This document shows, piece by piece, positions 1 to 11,429 of a stretch of DNA of 64,000 bases. This stretch comes from Coniferiporia sulphurascens (taxonomy: Eukaryota; Basidiomycota; Agaricomycetes; Hymenochaetales; Hymenochaetaceae). The translations under genes and the position numbers were made by a program. The notes beneath the pieces are model-generated. The model had not been told where the DNA came from and made no database searches. It saw only the letters and a list, made by a program, of their open reading frames with translations. Positions within the stretch are counted from its first letter, which is position 1. The number at the start of each line of letters is the position of its first letter. The stretch lies in contig NBBA01000001.1 in assembly GCA_002794785.1 (NCBI GenBank), forward strand, positions 4,650,001 to 4,714,000, in the 5' to 3' direction.

Positions 1-1620
1 GCGGCGCAGACACTACCCGCTGGTCGGGCATCGACGCCCGTTCAATTACTGCGGCAGGAATGTACGGTGGGTATGCCAGAAAACTGCCCGAACCAGACAG
101 GAGCACGTCGACCATGCCCGCGAGACGCGCGACACCCATCAGCAAGACGAGGGTCCTCCCGCGCTCGTACCCCGGCAGACGACCCTGCGCGCCCCCACGG
201 CCGACGCCAGTGCACACCACCAGTGAATCAGCCGCCCCACGCTGCGTAACGGGGATCTGCGCGAGGAGCGGCGCAGCGAGAGCAGACGAGATGCCTGGGA
301 TGATGAGCGCGTCGATTCCGTTAGCGCGCAAGAACAGAAGTTCCTCGCCGACGCGGCCATACAGCGCTGGATCGCCCTGTTTGAGGCGCACGACCGTGCG
401 GCCAGCGCGCGCTGCGGTGAGGGCCATGTCCATCATCTCCTGCTGCGCGGCATCGGCGTTTCCCGGGAACTTACGCGCGACGCGCACCTCGGTGGTCGGA
501 GGGATGAGGGCGAGCACACCAGCTGGAACGAGCTTGTCGGTGAGTACGAGGTCTGCTTCACGCGTCAAGGCCATGTGAGCGGCCAGGGTGAGCAACGAGG
601 GGTGGCCTGGCCCGGAGCCAACGAGGAGAACACGACCAGGCTTCTTGGGGGCTGAAAGGGCAAGCTCGTGTTGTGAATGTTCGAGCTTTGGTAGACTATC
701 CGAGGAGACCGAGCCTGGTGGAAGTAGTTCACCAGCCAGTATGCTTGTCATGTCAGTCTCTCCTAGATTCGCGAGCTGCGACATAGGCCAGTACTCGCTG
801 ATCTGCGCTACCCATTTCATTCGCCTTCTCGTGCGTTCCATCTCGCTTTCTTCTGCGTCCGCCATCGCCCTCGGAGAACGCTGCTCTACGGGCCCGTTCG
901 GCGATGGTACAGTAATTTCCTCATTCAGGTCATTATCTGCGTCTTCAACGTCCCCTGAAGAATTCTTTGCTAGGTCCCTAAGCTGACCGACTTTCTCCAC
1001 TGCGACGCCCGCCTGAGCCGTAAGCTTTGCCACAACTTCGCGTTTTATCCGGCTCGCAAGCCTGCACCCCCTACCATTTGTCGTAACGGCGACCTGTAGA
1101 GGCGTCGCAATGGCCATCTGAGGGTGCTGAAAGCGATGGGTCGCGCATACGATAAAGTCACAGAGACCAGGAATATCCGTGATGTTCACGGGATGCTTCG
1201 TTTCTTGCATACATGGTATATTTGCGTGGCCGAGGCTTTTGAGCGACGCAGCAACGAATCAGAGCTGATGAGAGTGTCCGTAACGAAGACGAGAGAAACA
1301 GAGGTCGAGGCACGGGTATCGAGAAAATATTCTATGGCTGCGACTTCCGGATCTACACCGTGTGTGACTCCCGAGGGCCCGGCGAGCTGGTCGTAGTCGA
1401 GTATTTCTAGTTCAGCGTTCTGAGCACGCCATTTTAATTCGTCACAGGCGGCGTTTATGCCCCCCCTTCCGAGAATGACGATGGCAGAGCCCGTCTCGAG
1501 AGCACTGAATGCACGAGAAGCGGCGAGTGTATTTGAGCCGACGATGAGGGTGAGTTTAGGACGGAAGGCGAGCATGAGTGATGCGCCCGTTTGAGGTGCT
1601 GGAAACGATCTGGAAACCAT
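1..1620 (-). CDS. Fused precorrin-2 dehydrogenase / uroporphyrinogen-III C-methyltransferase, 3' partial
   Basis: Siroheme synthesis enzyme: the SAM-dependent methyltransferase half makes precorrin-2 from uroporphyrinogen III, and the Met8-like half oxidises it toward siroheme, the cofactor of sulfite and nitrite reductases. The N-terminal half has a Rossmann start (LTLIVGSNTLAASRAF) and the motif VAVTTNGRGCRLASRI. A linker and KWVAQISEYWP follow. The C-terminal half has the SUMT glycine loop VGSGPGHPSLLT and RLKQGDPALYGR. I chose ATG 1620-1618; an upstream GTG is in frame but needless. The reading frame breaks once near 1184-1186, between KKRSIP and VNITDIPGL, where one base is missing after a CCC run; everything on both sides is well conserved, so a sequencing error or recent mutation is likely. 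The C-terminus lies outside the window. Family assignment is firm; whether the gene works is uncertain because of the frameshift. Confidence 0.88.
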
Positions 1621-2104
1621 TGCAGCAGGCAGCACGGTCGTGGTCGTCGTCGAGAGTGAAGCTTAGCGTCATTCTGGTTGCAGCAGAGCGGAGAAAAACT
1701 TGGTCAGGACGAAGTGCATTGCGCAATCATTTGCAAGAAATGCCTTGGGTTTCCCGTTTAAGAAGTCGATGTAATAGCTGACCAATACACGTACTACTGG
1801 ATCTGAACACCAACAACCATGTTGCCCTTGGATTCTTCGTGAACACTCTGCGGTTTTGCGTACTAGAGAATGAACTATCCTCTGTGCGGCTCACCTGCAA
1901 ATCTATCTCTTAAAGTCGTTTGGCTCATCTATGATAGTGTATGTGACGCCAGACAGAAGTGAGGCTGGCGATTTGCTCAAATTTCATCTACCAGCCCCCA
2001 TGGTCCAAACGTCCTCTGTACAGACTGTCTTTCTCCCTCACATCTTGACTTCTGTAGTATCCTTGGCTTCTACCCCTCACTGAGTGATCGACTGTTTCGA
2101 AAAA
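1621..2104. promoter_or_regulatory. Divergent intergenic region
   Basis: About 480 bp between the minus-strand siroheme gene and the plus-strand hypothetical gene. It must hold both promoters. It is AT-richer than the flanks with pyrimidine-rich stretches just before 2084. I found no convincing TATA box or known motif. Confidence 0.4.
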
Positions 2105-3451
2105 ATGATGGAGCTCGGCCCAGTGCCACAGGATCATACTCTTTCTTTGGGTTCAGGTGCAACAACTTCAGCAATATCAACGACAGGCACAGAGAACTGC
2201 TCAGTCTCCGATTCTCTTACTACTGCACGCTTTCAGATCCCTCCAACCTGCTCGCTTGGAGTTTGCGACTCTACCTCCTGCTCCTTTGGTCTAGACTCTC
2301 ATCTGTGCTTTTCGTTTTCCCTTATTGCTGTCGATGACGATGACGATGTATTCCAAGAAAGTGGTTCCGACACAGGAAATGGCACTGGAACTAGCACTAG
2401 CCCTGACTCTACTCTATTCTGTTACACAGAATCTACAGCGACGCAAGCAGACCTCAAACAGCCCGCGCCTTTTCGAACAACCCTCGTCTCCGCCCCCATC
2501 CGCGACAATGGCGGCGGCGGCGATGATAGTAACAAATGCCCCACTCTGCTTTCCGGAGAGTGGGACGTCGGAGAGATACTTTGGGGACACCTGCAGTCCA
2601 CTTTTCCACCCTCGCCGGTGTATGCAGAACCCACTACACCACTTGTGAGCCACGTCTCAAGTATAGACAGCTTATTCTCCGAGGATGCTCTGGCGAATAT
2701 CTCCGCTTCCTCTCTCAAATCGTCTGTACTCTCAGAACAAGACAAAGCTTCGGAAACGCTCTCTCATATCCAAGCCCCTGCTTTCGCCCCTGTACCCGCA
2801 AGCTTGGACCTGGAGCAGGAGCGGAAAGCAACTCCATCCTGCGGCGACGATCTTCCGGTACTGTCACTGGTGGTACCATCCCTGCCACGTCCAAAATCCA
2901 AGCCCAAGTACGTGTTGACTAAGTCCAAGTCCAAGGTCCGCACGTTACCGCCACGGAGGCGCTACCCACGCACAGTGCCGACTCAGCTCATTACCCGGTC
3001 CGGGAAGACTGTCCCGCCCCACCGCGCACAGGTTCCCATGCCCGCCCCTCCACCGTGGGCTGTCTTTGACGTCTGGGCAGCAGCAACGGTCGGGTGGGCG
3101 CCACCAACATCAGCATCGGCACCAACGACGCCAGTGTCGGCGTCGGCGTCAGCCACAAGTTTGACTCCAAGTCAGACCCGGATGCCTGAAGTACGGCTAG
3201 GACCGTACGAGCAAGTGCCACCGACGCGCGTAGTTTTCGTACCCGAAGAGGACCGCTGGGTACTCGCGGAAGGCGAGGGCGCAGCGACGGAGGTTTGCGA
3301 TGAAAGCGCGTTCAACGCGCCTTCGAGCGGTAAGGATAAGCCCGAGTTGAAGCCCGAGATGGGTGAGCGTGAGCGCAAAAGTGTGCACGCTAATGAAAAT
3401 GGGGTGGGGATTATAGTAAGGCTGCGACGGTTCCGGAGCCCGTCGGCGTGA
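2105..3451 (+). CDS. Hypothetical low-complexity Ser/Thr/Pro-rich protein
   Basis: Single-exon gene of 448 residues. The frame is also open from an upstream GTG at 2084, but the first ATG pair is at 2105. The protein is rich in Ser, Thr, Pro and Ala and predicted disordered. It has an acidic Asp run near residues 75-82, a basic Pro/Lys/Arg segment (KPKYVLTKSKSKVRTLPPRRR) near residue 270, and an Ala/Pro/Thr stretch near 320-360. The C-terminal part (PYEQVPPTRVVFVPEEDRW) is the most protein-like and might be a short conserved motif. No signal peptide or membrane segment is seen. I do not recognise a family. The antisense frames are also open because of the biased composition, but they read less well. 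Coding status rests on length and codon use. Confidence 0.6.
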   Translation: MMELGPVPQDHTLSLGSGATTSAISTTGTENCSVSDSLTTARFQIPPTCSLGVCDSTSCSFGLDSHLCFSFSLIAVDDDDDVFQESGSDTGNGTGTSTSPDSTLFCYTESTATQADLKQPAPFRTTLVSAPIRDNGGGGDDSNKCPTLLSGEWDVGEILWGHLQSTFPPSPVYAEPTTPLVSHVSSIDSLFSEDALANISASSLKSSVLSEQDKASETLSHIQAPAFAPVPASLDLEQERKATPSCGDDLPVLSLVVPSLPRPKSKPKYVLTKSKSKVRTLPPRRRYPRTVPTQLITRSGKTVPPHRAQVPMPAPPPWAVFDVWAAATVGWAPPTSASAPTTPVSASASATSLTPSQTRMPEVRLGPYEQVPPTRVVFVPEEDRWVLAEGEGAATEVCDESAFNAPSSGKDKPELKPEMGERERKSVHANENGVGIIVRLRRFRSPSA

Positions 3452-3813
3452 CAAAGCCAGGCAAGCTCCATCATGTTTGTCACCTCCACCGGTGTTCTTT
3501 TAGGGTTTATGTGTAGTTTGTACCCTTGTCTTTCCTGTGTCTGCTTCGACTTGGCACCCTCAAGTTGTCCCCTCCTTCTCTGTGGCGAACGATCTTCGTA
3601 CATTTCAACTTTCGAGTATCGGCTCTGAGTCTGTGATCACTTCCTACTTCGCCTGTCTTCAAAATTACACTTCGATATATTCCAAGAATCTCAAACGTCC
3701 CAGCGCAGTTATAACAGGTATATACTACACACATATTCCAATCCAAGTGAGCAGAAAAATAAGAAGGGGTGAGGGAATAATATAAGAGACCATGGACTAT
3801 CTACTGGCAGCAA
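3452..3813. other. Short intergenic region
   Basis: About 360 bp between convergent genes (the hypothetical protein and the DUF6593 gene). It is pyrimidine-rich near 3520-3600, as expected for 3' untranslated sequence. Nothing else seen. Confidence 0.4.
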
Positions 3814-4572
3814 TCAAAAGCTCCAATTGGGCGTCCCGAGCCCATCCGCTCTGTTCTGGGTCGAATTGTCACGCGCGCGGCGGCTCTTCTCGAGGAAGAG
3901 GAAGGAGAGCACAACAGTATCCATGAGTTCCTGTGCGCGCGGTGCGATGAGCAGCTGAGCAGGTTTCTGCGTGCGTGCATGTGATTTCTTAAACTGCACG
4001 ATTGGAGAGCTGGGCGTGTCGTCTGCATAGAGCTGAGGCGGAAGTAAGTAAGATGGTTAGTGAAATAGGATTTTTGGCAGTACTAGTGTGGTTATGGAAA
4101 CCCTGGACAGACCTCGAGAGACTCTCCCGGGCCACAGCCCATCCACGTTTCTTCTCGTCCTCGAAAGTCACCGTCCTAAGTCCCGTGTACCCCTCAGCGC
4201 CTATCCCCAACTCAATTTAAGGAATGTCCGCACTTACGAATTAAACGGAATGGCGCTCTTCTTCAGCCACGCGCTGAGCGGAAAGTCGCTCCCGGAGCGC
4301 AGGGCACACGCGCTCACGCCGTCCGCACCAAGTTCAACGTCGACGCCGAACGCGACTCGGTCGCTACGCACGTCGTGCCACGCGAGCGCAGCGAGCGTCT
4401 GGCCTGCACCGTTGCACACCTGCGTAAGAGACCGTGCACGCTCGGGGGATTCGTACAACGTCACGACAGTGTAGCGCACCTCGCCCTCATCGTCCAAGAG
4501 CTCGGTATTGACAGGATTGTCGCGTGTGAGTGTGAGAATGCTGCCTTGTCCTGGGTTGGACGTAGAGGCCAT
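3814..4572 (-). CDS. DUF6593 domain protein
   Basis: Basidiomycete-restricted small protein family of unknown function. Three exons are visible on the minus strand: about 4572-4238, 4175 to about 4109, and 4032-3814, roughly 205 residues. The first exon has the family start, ILTLTRDNPVNTELLDDEGEVRY, then ALAWHDVRSDRV and WLKKS. The second contains TVTFEDEKKRGW. The third contains LYADDTPSSPIVQFKK and ends with RAQELMDTVVLSFLFLEKSRR, the typical hydrophobic tail. Intron 1 has a clean GTAAGT donor. The donor of exon 2 is uncertain: the reading frame needs an end at about 4109 (GTCCAG) rather than at the better-looking GTCTGT. No signal peptide. Function is unknown across the family. Confidence 0.8.
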
Positions 4573-5254
4573 GCTGGATGCTGATAGTGCCCTCCCGCGC
4601 GCAACGTCGACCTGTTATAATGGATTTCTCATGAGGCACGGTCCACATGATTGCAACTTTAGGGAAAACGCACATTAATTCAAATGCTCGCTGCGCAATG
4701 CACAGGCCACTAATACCAATGTACGGCTCCGACCGGGTAAAAGCTTACAGAGTCATTTTCATCTGCCAGTGAAGCATCTCGTGCGTGTTGCATCGCGCGC
4801 CTTCAAAACGGTCAGCAATCCGTGAGTGCAAAGAGACATTTGCTCTTCCTCGGTTTTCCCACTAAGTAGAAGGAGGTATTCGAAGACGCATCATCCGACG
4901 AAAATGCATCGACTCGCGAGTGCCAAGAAAGTCACGCCCTCGGTGCCTGAGTGCATCGATTCCGCGGCTCATTCACTCAGGCCGCGCACGACTTACGTCG
5001 ACGCTCCGTGATAGGGGAGCATGCACAAGGTTGCTTATTGTCGCCTAAAACGGAGAAAGCCCGACGATACATCTCAAGACGTTGTGCAAAGACAATCCTT
5101 TTAAAGAGTAAATCAAAATTGAACAAAATATACCAGTGGATTGGACACTCCTTTCGCAAATACAAAAACAAATTCGATTCCATTCGCTGACGACCATCCA
5201 TCGCCAAAAGAGCGATAAAGTAGGAACACCAGCGAAAAGAGAACGAGATAGAAG
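4573..5254. other. Intergenic region between the DUF6593 gene and U2
   Basis: Upstream region of the DUF6593 gene and 3' flank of the U2 gene. It is AT-rich near 5090-5190, with only short chance reading frames on both strands. No gene or clear motif recognised. Confidence 0.4.
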
Positions 5255-5443
5255 ATCCCCCGACGACGCAAGCCGGCAGTGCGGTAGCAAGGTCATCGCG
5301 CCACCCGCATTGCAAGCAGAGCGCAGGCGGACAAGGGCGGCAAAAATTAGATAACCAATGATGAAGGCGGTGCCCCCATAATAGTGGTTAAACTATTAAG
5401 AACAGATACTACACTTGATCTAAGCCAAAAGGCCAGAGTGGTA
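5255..5443 (-). ncRNA. U2: U2 spliceosomal snRNA
   Basis: On the minus strand the conserved 5' part of U2 is clear: GGCCTTTTGGCTTAGATC followed by AAGTGTAGTATCTGTTC, including the branch-point recognition sequence GTAGTA. Stem II follows as a short hairpin (AATAGT...ACTATT). An Sm-site-like AATTTTTG lies at about 5341-5348. A 3' hairpin (GTGGC...GCTAC around GCGATGACCTT) lies near 5284-5310. The 5' end is placed by analogy at about 5443 and the 3' end by the usual length near 190 nt, so both ends are approximate. U2 pairs with the intron branch point during splicing. The core elements are all intact, so this is likely the functional copy; a mutated relative lies at about 55,195-55,365. Confidence 0.88.
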
Positions 5444-5467
5444 AGGATGCAGAATGGCTGGTGGCTA

Positions 5468-5478
5468 GTTTATATACC
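5468..5478 (-). promoter_or_regulatory. TATA-like element of the U2 gene
   Basis: On the minus strand the sequence GGTATATAAAC lies about 28 nt upstream of the inferred U2 5' end, the normal distance for a TATA box. Confidence 0.5.
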
Positions 5479-5679
5479 TGGCTGTCGGCAAGCGCCGGCG
5501 CACGGACCAGAAGGGAGTCGATCAGACCCAAAAAGGCATTTTCTGAATAAGATTGGGCGCCTGTTGAGCTTGAGCGCCTATTGACTCACTCTTAAGAATG
5601 TGCTAAAGTTGAACGCAGACTCTGCGTGTACCAGTTCTTGAGAAGAAATCAAGATAGGTGTGTGTGATGTGAGTTAATA

Positions 5680-7540
5680 CTCTACAGAGAATGTTCGTGG
5701 CGTCATTTTAAGTTGGAATCGGAGAGGTATGGCGTGTTGATGGCCCTCCGCCGTCTATCTTCGGCTAATTTACGGGAATGAGAAGTCAGTCGAAGTATCT
5801 TCTCATAAGTAACTCTTGAATCATTCGGCTGAACCCCCCGGGCTACATGATCAGGACATATAGGAATAGCCGGCAACGACGTGCCTCACGTTTGTAGCGC
5901 ACACCGGATCTCGGTCTGGGAGCCGCAAGCACAGCTAGCTGAGAAAGCTCACATTGAGCGTACCGGCTCAAGTGACCTGCCCATACAGATAGTTGTTATG
6001 GATGGGTAGTACGTGCTTATTCCGGTTTTAAGTTGAAATGTTGCGACCCGAAGTTATGCATAAAAGGCCTTAGCGATCAATCGGGGAAGCAACACATCAG
6101 TTGCCACTGTGAGAAACTGTTTCATTTCGGTGCATTTAGCGCACTCGATGTGAGGTGTTTGTGCGGGTAGGAACGTCTCACCAAAAACAAAGGCGGCGCC
6201 CAGGCGCGGTTAACGAAGGAGTCCGGATTATGTACATGATGCACATACCGGGACGAATGCGATAGTGGGAACAGTTTCTCACCTCGGCGGCCGGCTTGGA
6301 TATTCGTCCTGAAGCGGGCTTATGTACACCACACGTCCAGGGATTCTATCATCCTGGATCCGCACACAAATAGTAGACATGTTCTCAATGACGCGACTAG
6401 TTAATGGGCATGGCCTGGACAGAAGTATTTACGTTTGCACACTCGTCAGGACCTCGACTCCTTCTGTACTTTCTCGATTGCGTTCTTTGGTCGCACGCGC
6501 TTCCGGACAGATACGTTCAGTCTCGTCTCGGGCGGAACCGCTAATCGCATATTTGCCTGAGGACCGCTCCGGTACATACAGGACTACAAACGAGCCCGTC
6601 ATCATCGCTCGTGGAGTTTAGGAGCATTACCAATGGGAGGGGGGTACGTGGAAAGTCAATCCCTTCAGAAGAAGCCATCATACTTGAGTTCAGACAGGTA
6701 CGCGCATGATAAAGAAGTCAGTGATATCTCCGTTCACGAGCGGTCGGCGGTCCTAGGAGAGGGGCAACAGGTTCTGTCCAGATTTGATTGCATACGCAGT
6801 CAGTCGAGTCAATTGATGTCCTCCCGACTCCCGACGCGCAGGCGGGTCGGGAGTCGGACGGGTACTTTAAGATCCCGAATCCAAAATTGACGTAGTGAGT
6901 GACGCTGATTTAGTGTAGCGTGTAGATCCCCATAGCTGCTGTCCGTCGGGAATTAGGCTAAGCCCGAGTGGGGAAAATGTTAATGATCTCTTGTGTGCTG
7001 ATCCGAGTCGTAAGCGGACGGATAGTACGCAACTCGGAAGAGTCACGAATAACTGCACATGGACAAACCGCGCGCTAGCAGGGCGAATGACGAGCAATTT
7101 GCCTTCCCACCCGAGGGACAGGAAGTGAACATTTCAACATGTACAATAACGTTGCCGTGATTTGCGGCGCCGTTCCTTAACGTATTGTTTCGCCAATCCG
7201 ATGATGCAGCATTCTGGACCCTTGCGGCGTGTCGGGCCCTGGACACTCGCTGCTTTTAGAAAATAAGAAATACTGATCGTCACTCCCTTGTTCAGTCGCG
7301 AAGGCACCAACCTTACAAGATGAATAGAAAATAAGATACCTTTTAAACCAGAATACAGTCCCGTTAGGATACACAGACAATACGAGTTTCGAAGCTGGAT
7401 CTTCCGCCACGTGTATGGTAGCGCTGAGCAGGCAACAGTTTATCAGTTTATTCAGACGCATCCATCGCTGCTTCTTAAGACTAATTGGAGCCGCAGTTCA
7501 TGCGTCGATCCTTGTTAGTGGGAGATTAAACTTGGTCCGG
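5680..7540. other. Block without biological signature (possible gap filler)
   Basis: About 1.9 kb with even base composition, no pyrimidine tracts, no spliceable reading frame, no repeats and only short chance ORFs on both strands. This differs from the surrounding fungal DNA. It looks like random sequence filling an assembly gap. The boundaries are estimates made by eye. Confidence 0.45.
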
Positions 7541-7740
7541 CGGAGAAAGTGAGACGGCGCTGGTCGGTCGCTGCAAGGTTGGAAATATCGAGCAGCATCG
7601 TCGAGGCTGAGAAAATGGAGCTGGGCATGAGGTTGGGTGGGAATTTGTGCCAGCAGTTAACGTCAGCAGTCCATCTTGACTAAAATGAAATTATTGTATT
7701 TTGTCTGCAATATAATATAAAAATATTCTAGACCATAATT
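7541..7740. other. Short island of genomic-looking sequence
   Basis: About 200 bp between two filler-like blocks. It has a GC-rich half with triplet structure and an AT-rich half (TATTGTATTTTGTCTGCAAT and a TATAATATAAAAATATT stretch), like a coding end followed by a 3' region. It may be a small contig between two gaps. No product recognised. Confidence 0.35.
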
Positions 7741-10700
7741 TGACGCACGGTGACTAGAGTCCTTTCGTTCTTAACGCGGGAACACACGATTTACGCAATC
7801 CCGACCGAAAGTATATCGTGTATTAAGCATAATCAAAGGATATTAGCGAAAAGTTGGACGCACTGTATGAGGCAACTTTCCAGAACGGCACGTAGGGAAG
7901 TCAGGGTGTCTTCTGGCGCTCTAGATCCACAGGGACGTGTCGACCAAAAATTGCTCCCGGGCATTCGCACATCGCATGCAATAGAGTGAGGAAGGACATC
8001 AATCACAGACACCGTTAAAGAGACACTTACCATGTACGGACTGTGTTCTCGAGGGGATCTTCCTAAGGGCAACACTGAAGCGAATAGTTAGTATTGGAAT
8101 TGGTCCGGACTGTCTGTACAGAAGAAGAAATTCACGGGCCGCCAGAGGCCCGACTTTAATCGTTCTTTTCTCATACCGCTGGCCAGTGAATGAAAAGAAA
8201 ATACGGAAGTGATAGTAAGGCACCTCCCTGAGGATCCAAACCGTGGATTTGGCCCGATGACCATGAGAAAAAGAACGACAGGCTTTGGCTTGGCTGGACG
8301 TTGATCGGACACCGTTTAGTCAACAACTTTTATCTAAGATATGGAATTAGAAATGTTACAAGTAAACTCGTCTCAGCTGTCCAAAAGGGCATCCGCAATG
8401 ATTACATTAAAGTTCCGAACAACGATGGATGTCGTGGCATCAGGTTAACGCAGAGTATCAACATCAAATTTGTATTGAAGTTCTGACCTTCTAATAAAGA
8501 TGTGGGTGATTTGAATGAATACCCCCCGAAGCAGTTCTGCAGCTCGGGAACTTTGAGTACCAGGGGTAATGTGGCTAAAACTATACCCTGTCCGACCCTC
8601 GAATTCAGCGCAGGATTTCGGTTACGTGATCGTCACGTGATACAACAATCGGCCTGCCCTCAAACGAAACGGCGATGTTCGTTTTATCGCAACTATTCAT
8701 CTATCAACATTTGAAAAATCCCGCTTTGTTTCAATACGGCACTCTGAAACGGGTACAATGTAGCACTCTTCTCTGGCTCAACAGCGCAAGCAATAGCGGC
8801 CCGGGGCATATTGCGGCATAGCGCCGAGAGGGTTGCACAACTTCAGATGAACTGGCAGCACTGTGGATACCAAGTTCGACCCTGAGACGCCGGTGTCGGT
8901 GTTCTCTGGATTACACCAGGAATACTATACGCGCAAGCATGTGACATGTTGACTATCAGTATCTGTCATGATCTCAGCGTCCCTGTGTTGCTTTTTACTT
9001 CCGATATTTGGCCCGATGTCCCGCTCGGGGGACCATTGCACTCAATCTACCCACCTACCATATGCATAGATGGCCCAGCATAACGAATCACCGACAGAGA
9101 CCGCGAAATGACTCACATACCATACTAACAGCCAATGAAGATTGGGACAGAAAACAGTCAGAGGAGACTAAAGCCTTATGGGGCGCCGGCCGCCGGGCTC
9201 AATGTCCGACCTCACACTATTTGGAAGGGAAAACACGAATGGAAATATCGTAATCCTGGCTAGCAGATAGTGAGCAGATAAGTGATGAGCGCGTTACGGA
9301 AGGTGGCTTCATCCTTCAGGTTGGAGGCCAATCTCATCAGAGAAGCTGGAAACCCTCTTCACGTGCTTAATACCCAAGTCGTTTGACTTTTCCTTACATT
9401 CAATACAAGAAAATTAGAGGGTCAGTAACACAGTTTTCGGTCACCATGGCTCCGTAAATTGTATGGCCATCTCTGAAGAGCGACGCTACCACTGTCTCCG
9501 CGCGAGACCGCGTTTAAACTTGACAGGCAAGCTCATTTTTCAGTCTAATCAAGGGAGCTAAAACACCATATTTCCGTCCCGGACTTTTACCGACTTTTTG
9601 AGGTTAAGGGCGTTTGATAGCTGAAAAATGATCGAGTGTACGTGTACTAGGATGTCGGTACTAGCGCGTTTGTCCATTCGGAGCCGTCTGTGACGGATCG
9701 CTTATATTGACAGGCATTGAAGGCAAGGAGAGCAGGTTCAATTCGTCCTGAAACGAGCTCTAAATCTCCGCTTATTGACCGGTTCCTTATATTTCAGTGT
9801 CCCTTATTTCCCTATATTCAGAATTTAGGGGGTGATTGCGTGAATACAGGGCTCGGGACGCGCAGGATTTTAGGAGGCTTCGGAAGCAACTCGTCTTGCA
9901 TCTTTCCTGTCGTCCGGACTGTCTTTCTATCTTGTTTCCTTTTGCGTGACTATGATTGCAAACCCGGGCCCTGCTCGCTTACTAGTATTTTATGTCCTAT
10001 TCTAGGGAAGGCCCATCGTATCTCGAATCTCGATCCGCCGCATAGAAACGGCGACTTATCCTTTTTAGAGAGGAAGTCTGCGCCCGCGTATGATCTCACG
10101 TGGTTCTCGTCCCCGGGTCAGACAATCCTCGAATACCAAGATTGTACAGATTACAGAGCGCGTACGTGTGCTCGGTTCGAGTTTGCTAGGCCTTATATGT
10201 CCAGTCCCGCCTAGAAATGGCTCTTGGACACTGAAATAACGCCGCTTTAAGATTAATATAAGAGGATTTTTCCCGCTGATCGCGGGCGCCTCGGGCGATC
10301 CGGCGACATCATTTTATTCAGACAAGATATGCTGCGGCCTTCTAGAATCTAGGAATCGACAGATGTCCCTGATGTCCCCCCCCCCACGTTAGATGCTATC
10401 ATGCATCATTATCCCCTTCCAACGAAATCCGAATAGCGAGCCGTACGGTTGCTTACAGTATTCAAGACCTAGAGGGCACGAAGGCGGTGGCGCGCGCGGA
10501 AAGAAGTTCGATCGCAAACAGCATCGTGGTGTTAGCTCGACAACGTTTTGATAATTGATATTACAAGGCTTGTAGCTGACGTGTGGAAGCTATAGTCCTG
10601 CGCGCGCTGCGGTGCTAGCGCGCGGTAGGAACATGCGAATGGCGTTTCAACACGGATTCGAAGATTGATATCTTGGGGCAACCTAAGAAGAAAAAGACTC

Positions 10701-10924
10701 GTAAAGGAATGGCGGCGCTTGAGGGCGAAAACTGCCGCGTAAACCCTGTTGACTTATTTTTTCAGTATGATGGTAATCTATACTCAATGTTCTCTCGTCA
10801 CTGACGCTGGACTCAAAAAAGAGGGACCAAAAAGATAGTTCATATACGAAGGAGTAATTGCTTCTACTCAAATTACAAAATATGATTGCCAGGACTTGTA
10901 AATAGATCTTAAAGGGTGGCGAGG
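7741..10924. other. Block without biological signature (possible gap filler)
   Basis: About 3.2 kb of featureless, even-composition sequence. The longest frame (9717-10214, 165 codons) has no codon bias, motif or hydrophobic pattern and is consistent with chance. It ends abruptly near 10,925, where coding-like sequence begins. Same interpretation as 5680-7540. Confidence 0.5.
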
Positions 10925-11429
10925 CCACTTACCATCTACGTCCGGACGATCTTGAGTTTTACCCCTTCCTTCTGTTCTCCGAAGAGGGCATTTGCCTCGT
11001 AACGACGCACATACATCAACACGACTCGCACCGAGCTGCGGGAGAAGATAATTGAAACGGCACGGGCTTCGGGCGCACTAGGAGGAAGCAGACCTCGCAG
11101 AGTTTGAGGCGGCAGAAGCAGAAGCAGAAATCAAGGGCCCGAAGCAGAACTCCCACAGAAGTCGAAACCGAAATTCAAGGGGGAGGGGGGGTGTACAGAA
11201 GGGGAGAGGAATGCCAGCTTCGAAGAGGATACATCGACGACTGAATTGTGCGGCCAAAGACGCCCTTGCGGTCCCCTTACCGCGCAGAGACCAGGTTCAA
11301 TCTGTGCCACGTTCACGAAGTTTAGAGCGTGTGATGGCGATTGAGTCCCTCCCCCCCCACGGTGGATCGACCAGCCCGATCTCGGCCGTCGAGTTTCTCA
11401 ACCCGCATGTTCCCGGCCGAAAGCCTTAA
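10925..11429 (+). CDS. Possible 3' exons of an unidentified gene
   Basis: Directly after the filler-like block, the plus strand has a coding-looking stretch, LRPDDLEFYPFLLFSEEGICL, with a possible GTAACG donor near 10,999. A last exon with good third-position bias reads RVMAIESLPPHGGSTSPISAVEF and ends in VPGRKP and a stop at 11,427-11,429. The joins between them were not resolved. The 5' part of the gene would fall inside the filler. A minus-strand frame over 10,937-11,035 is also open, so strand and product are uncertain. I do not recognise a family. Confidence 0.22.

Noticed and set aside
3814..4572. Idea that the DUF6593 protein is a membrane or effector protein
   Set aside because: Its only hydrophobic part is the short C-terminal strand typical of the family; no signal peptide.
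9717..10214. 165-codon plus-strand frame
   Set aside because: Inside a featureless, filler-like block; no codon bias, domain or hydrophobic pattern.
10376..10386. Run of C residues
   Set aside because: A single homopolymer inside filler-like sequence; no associated element.
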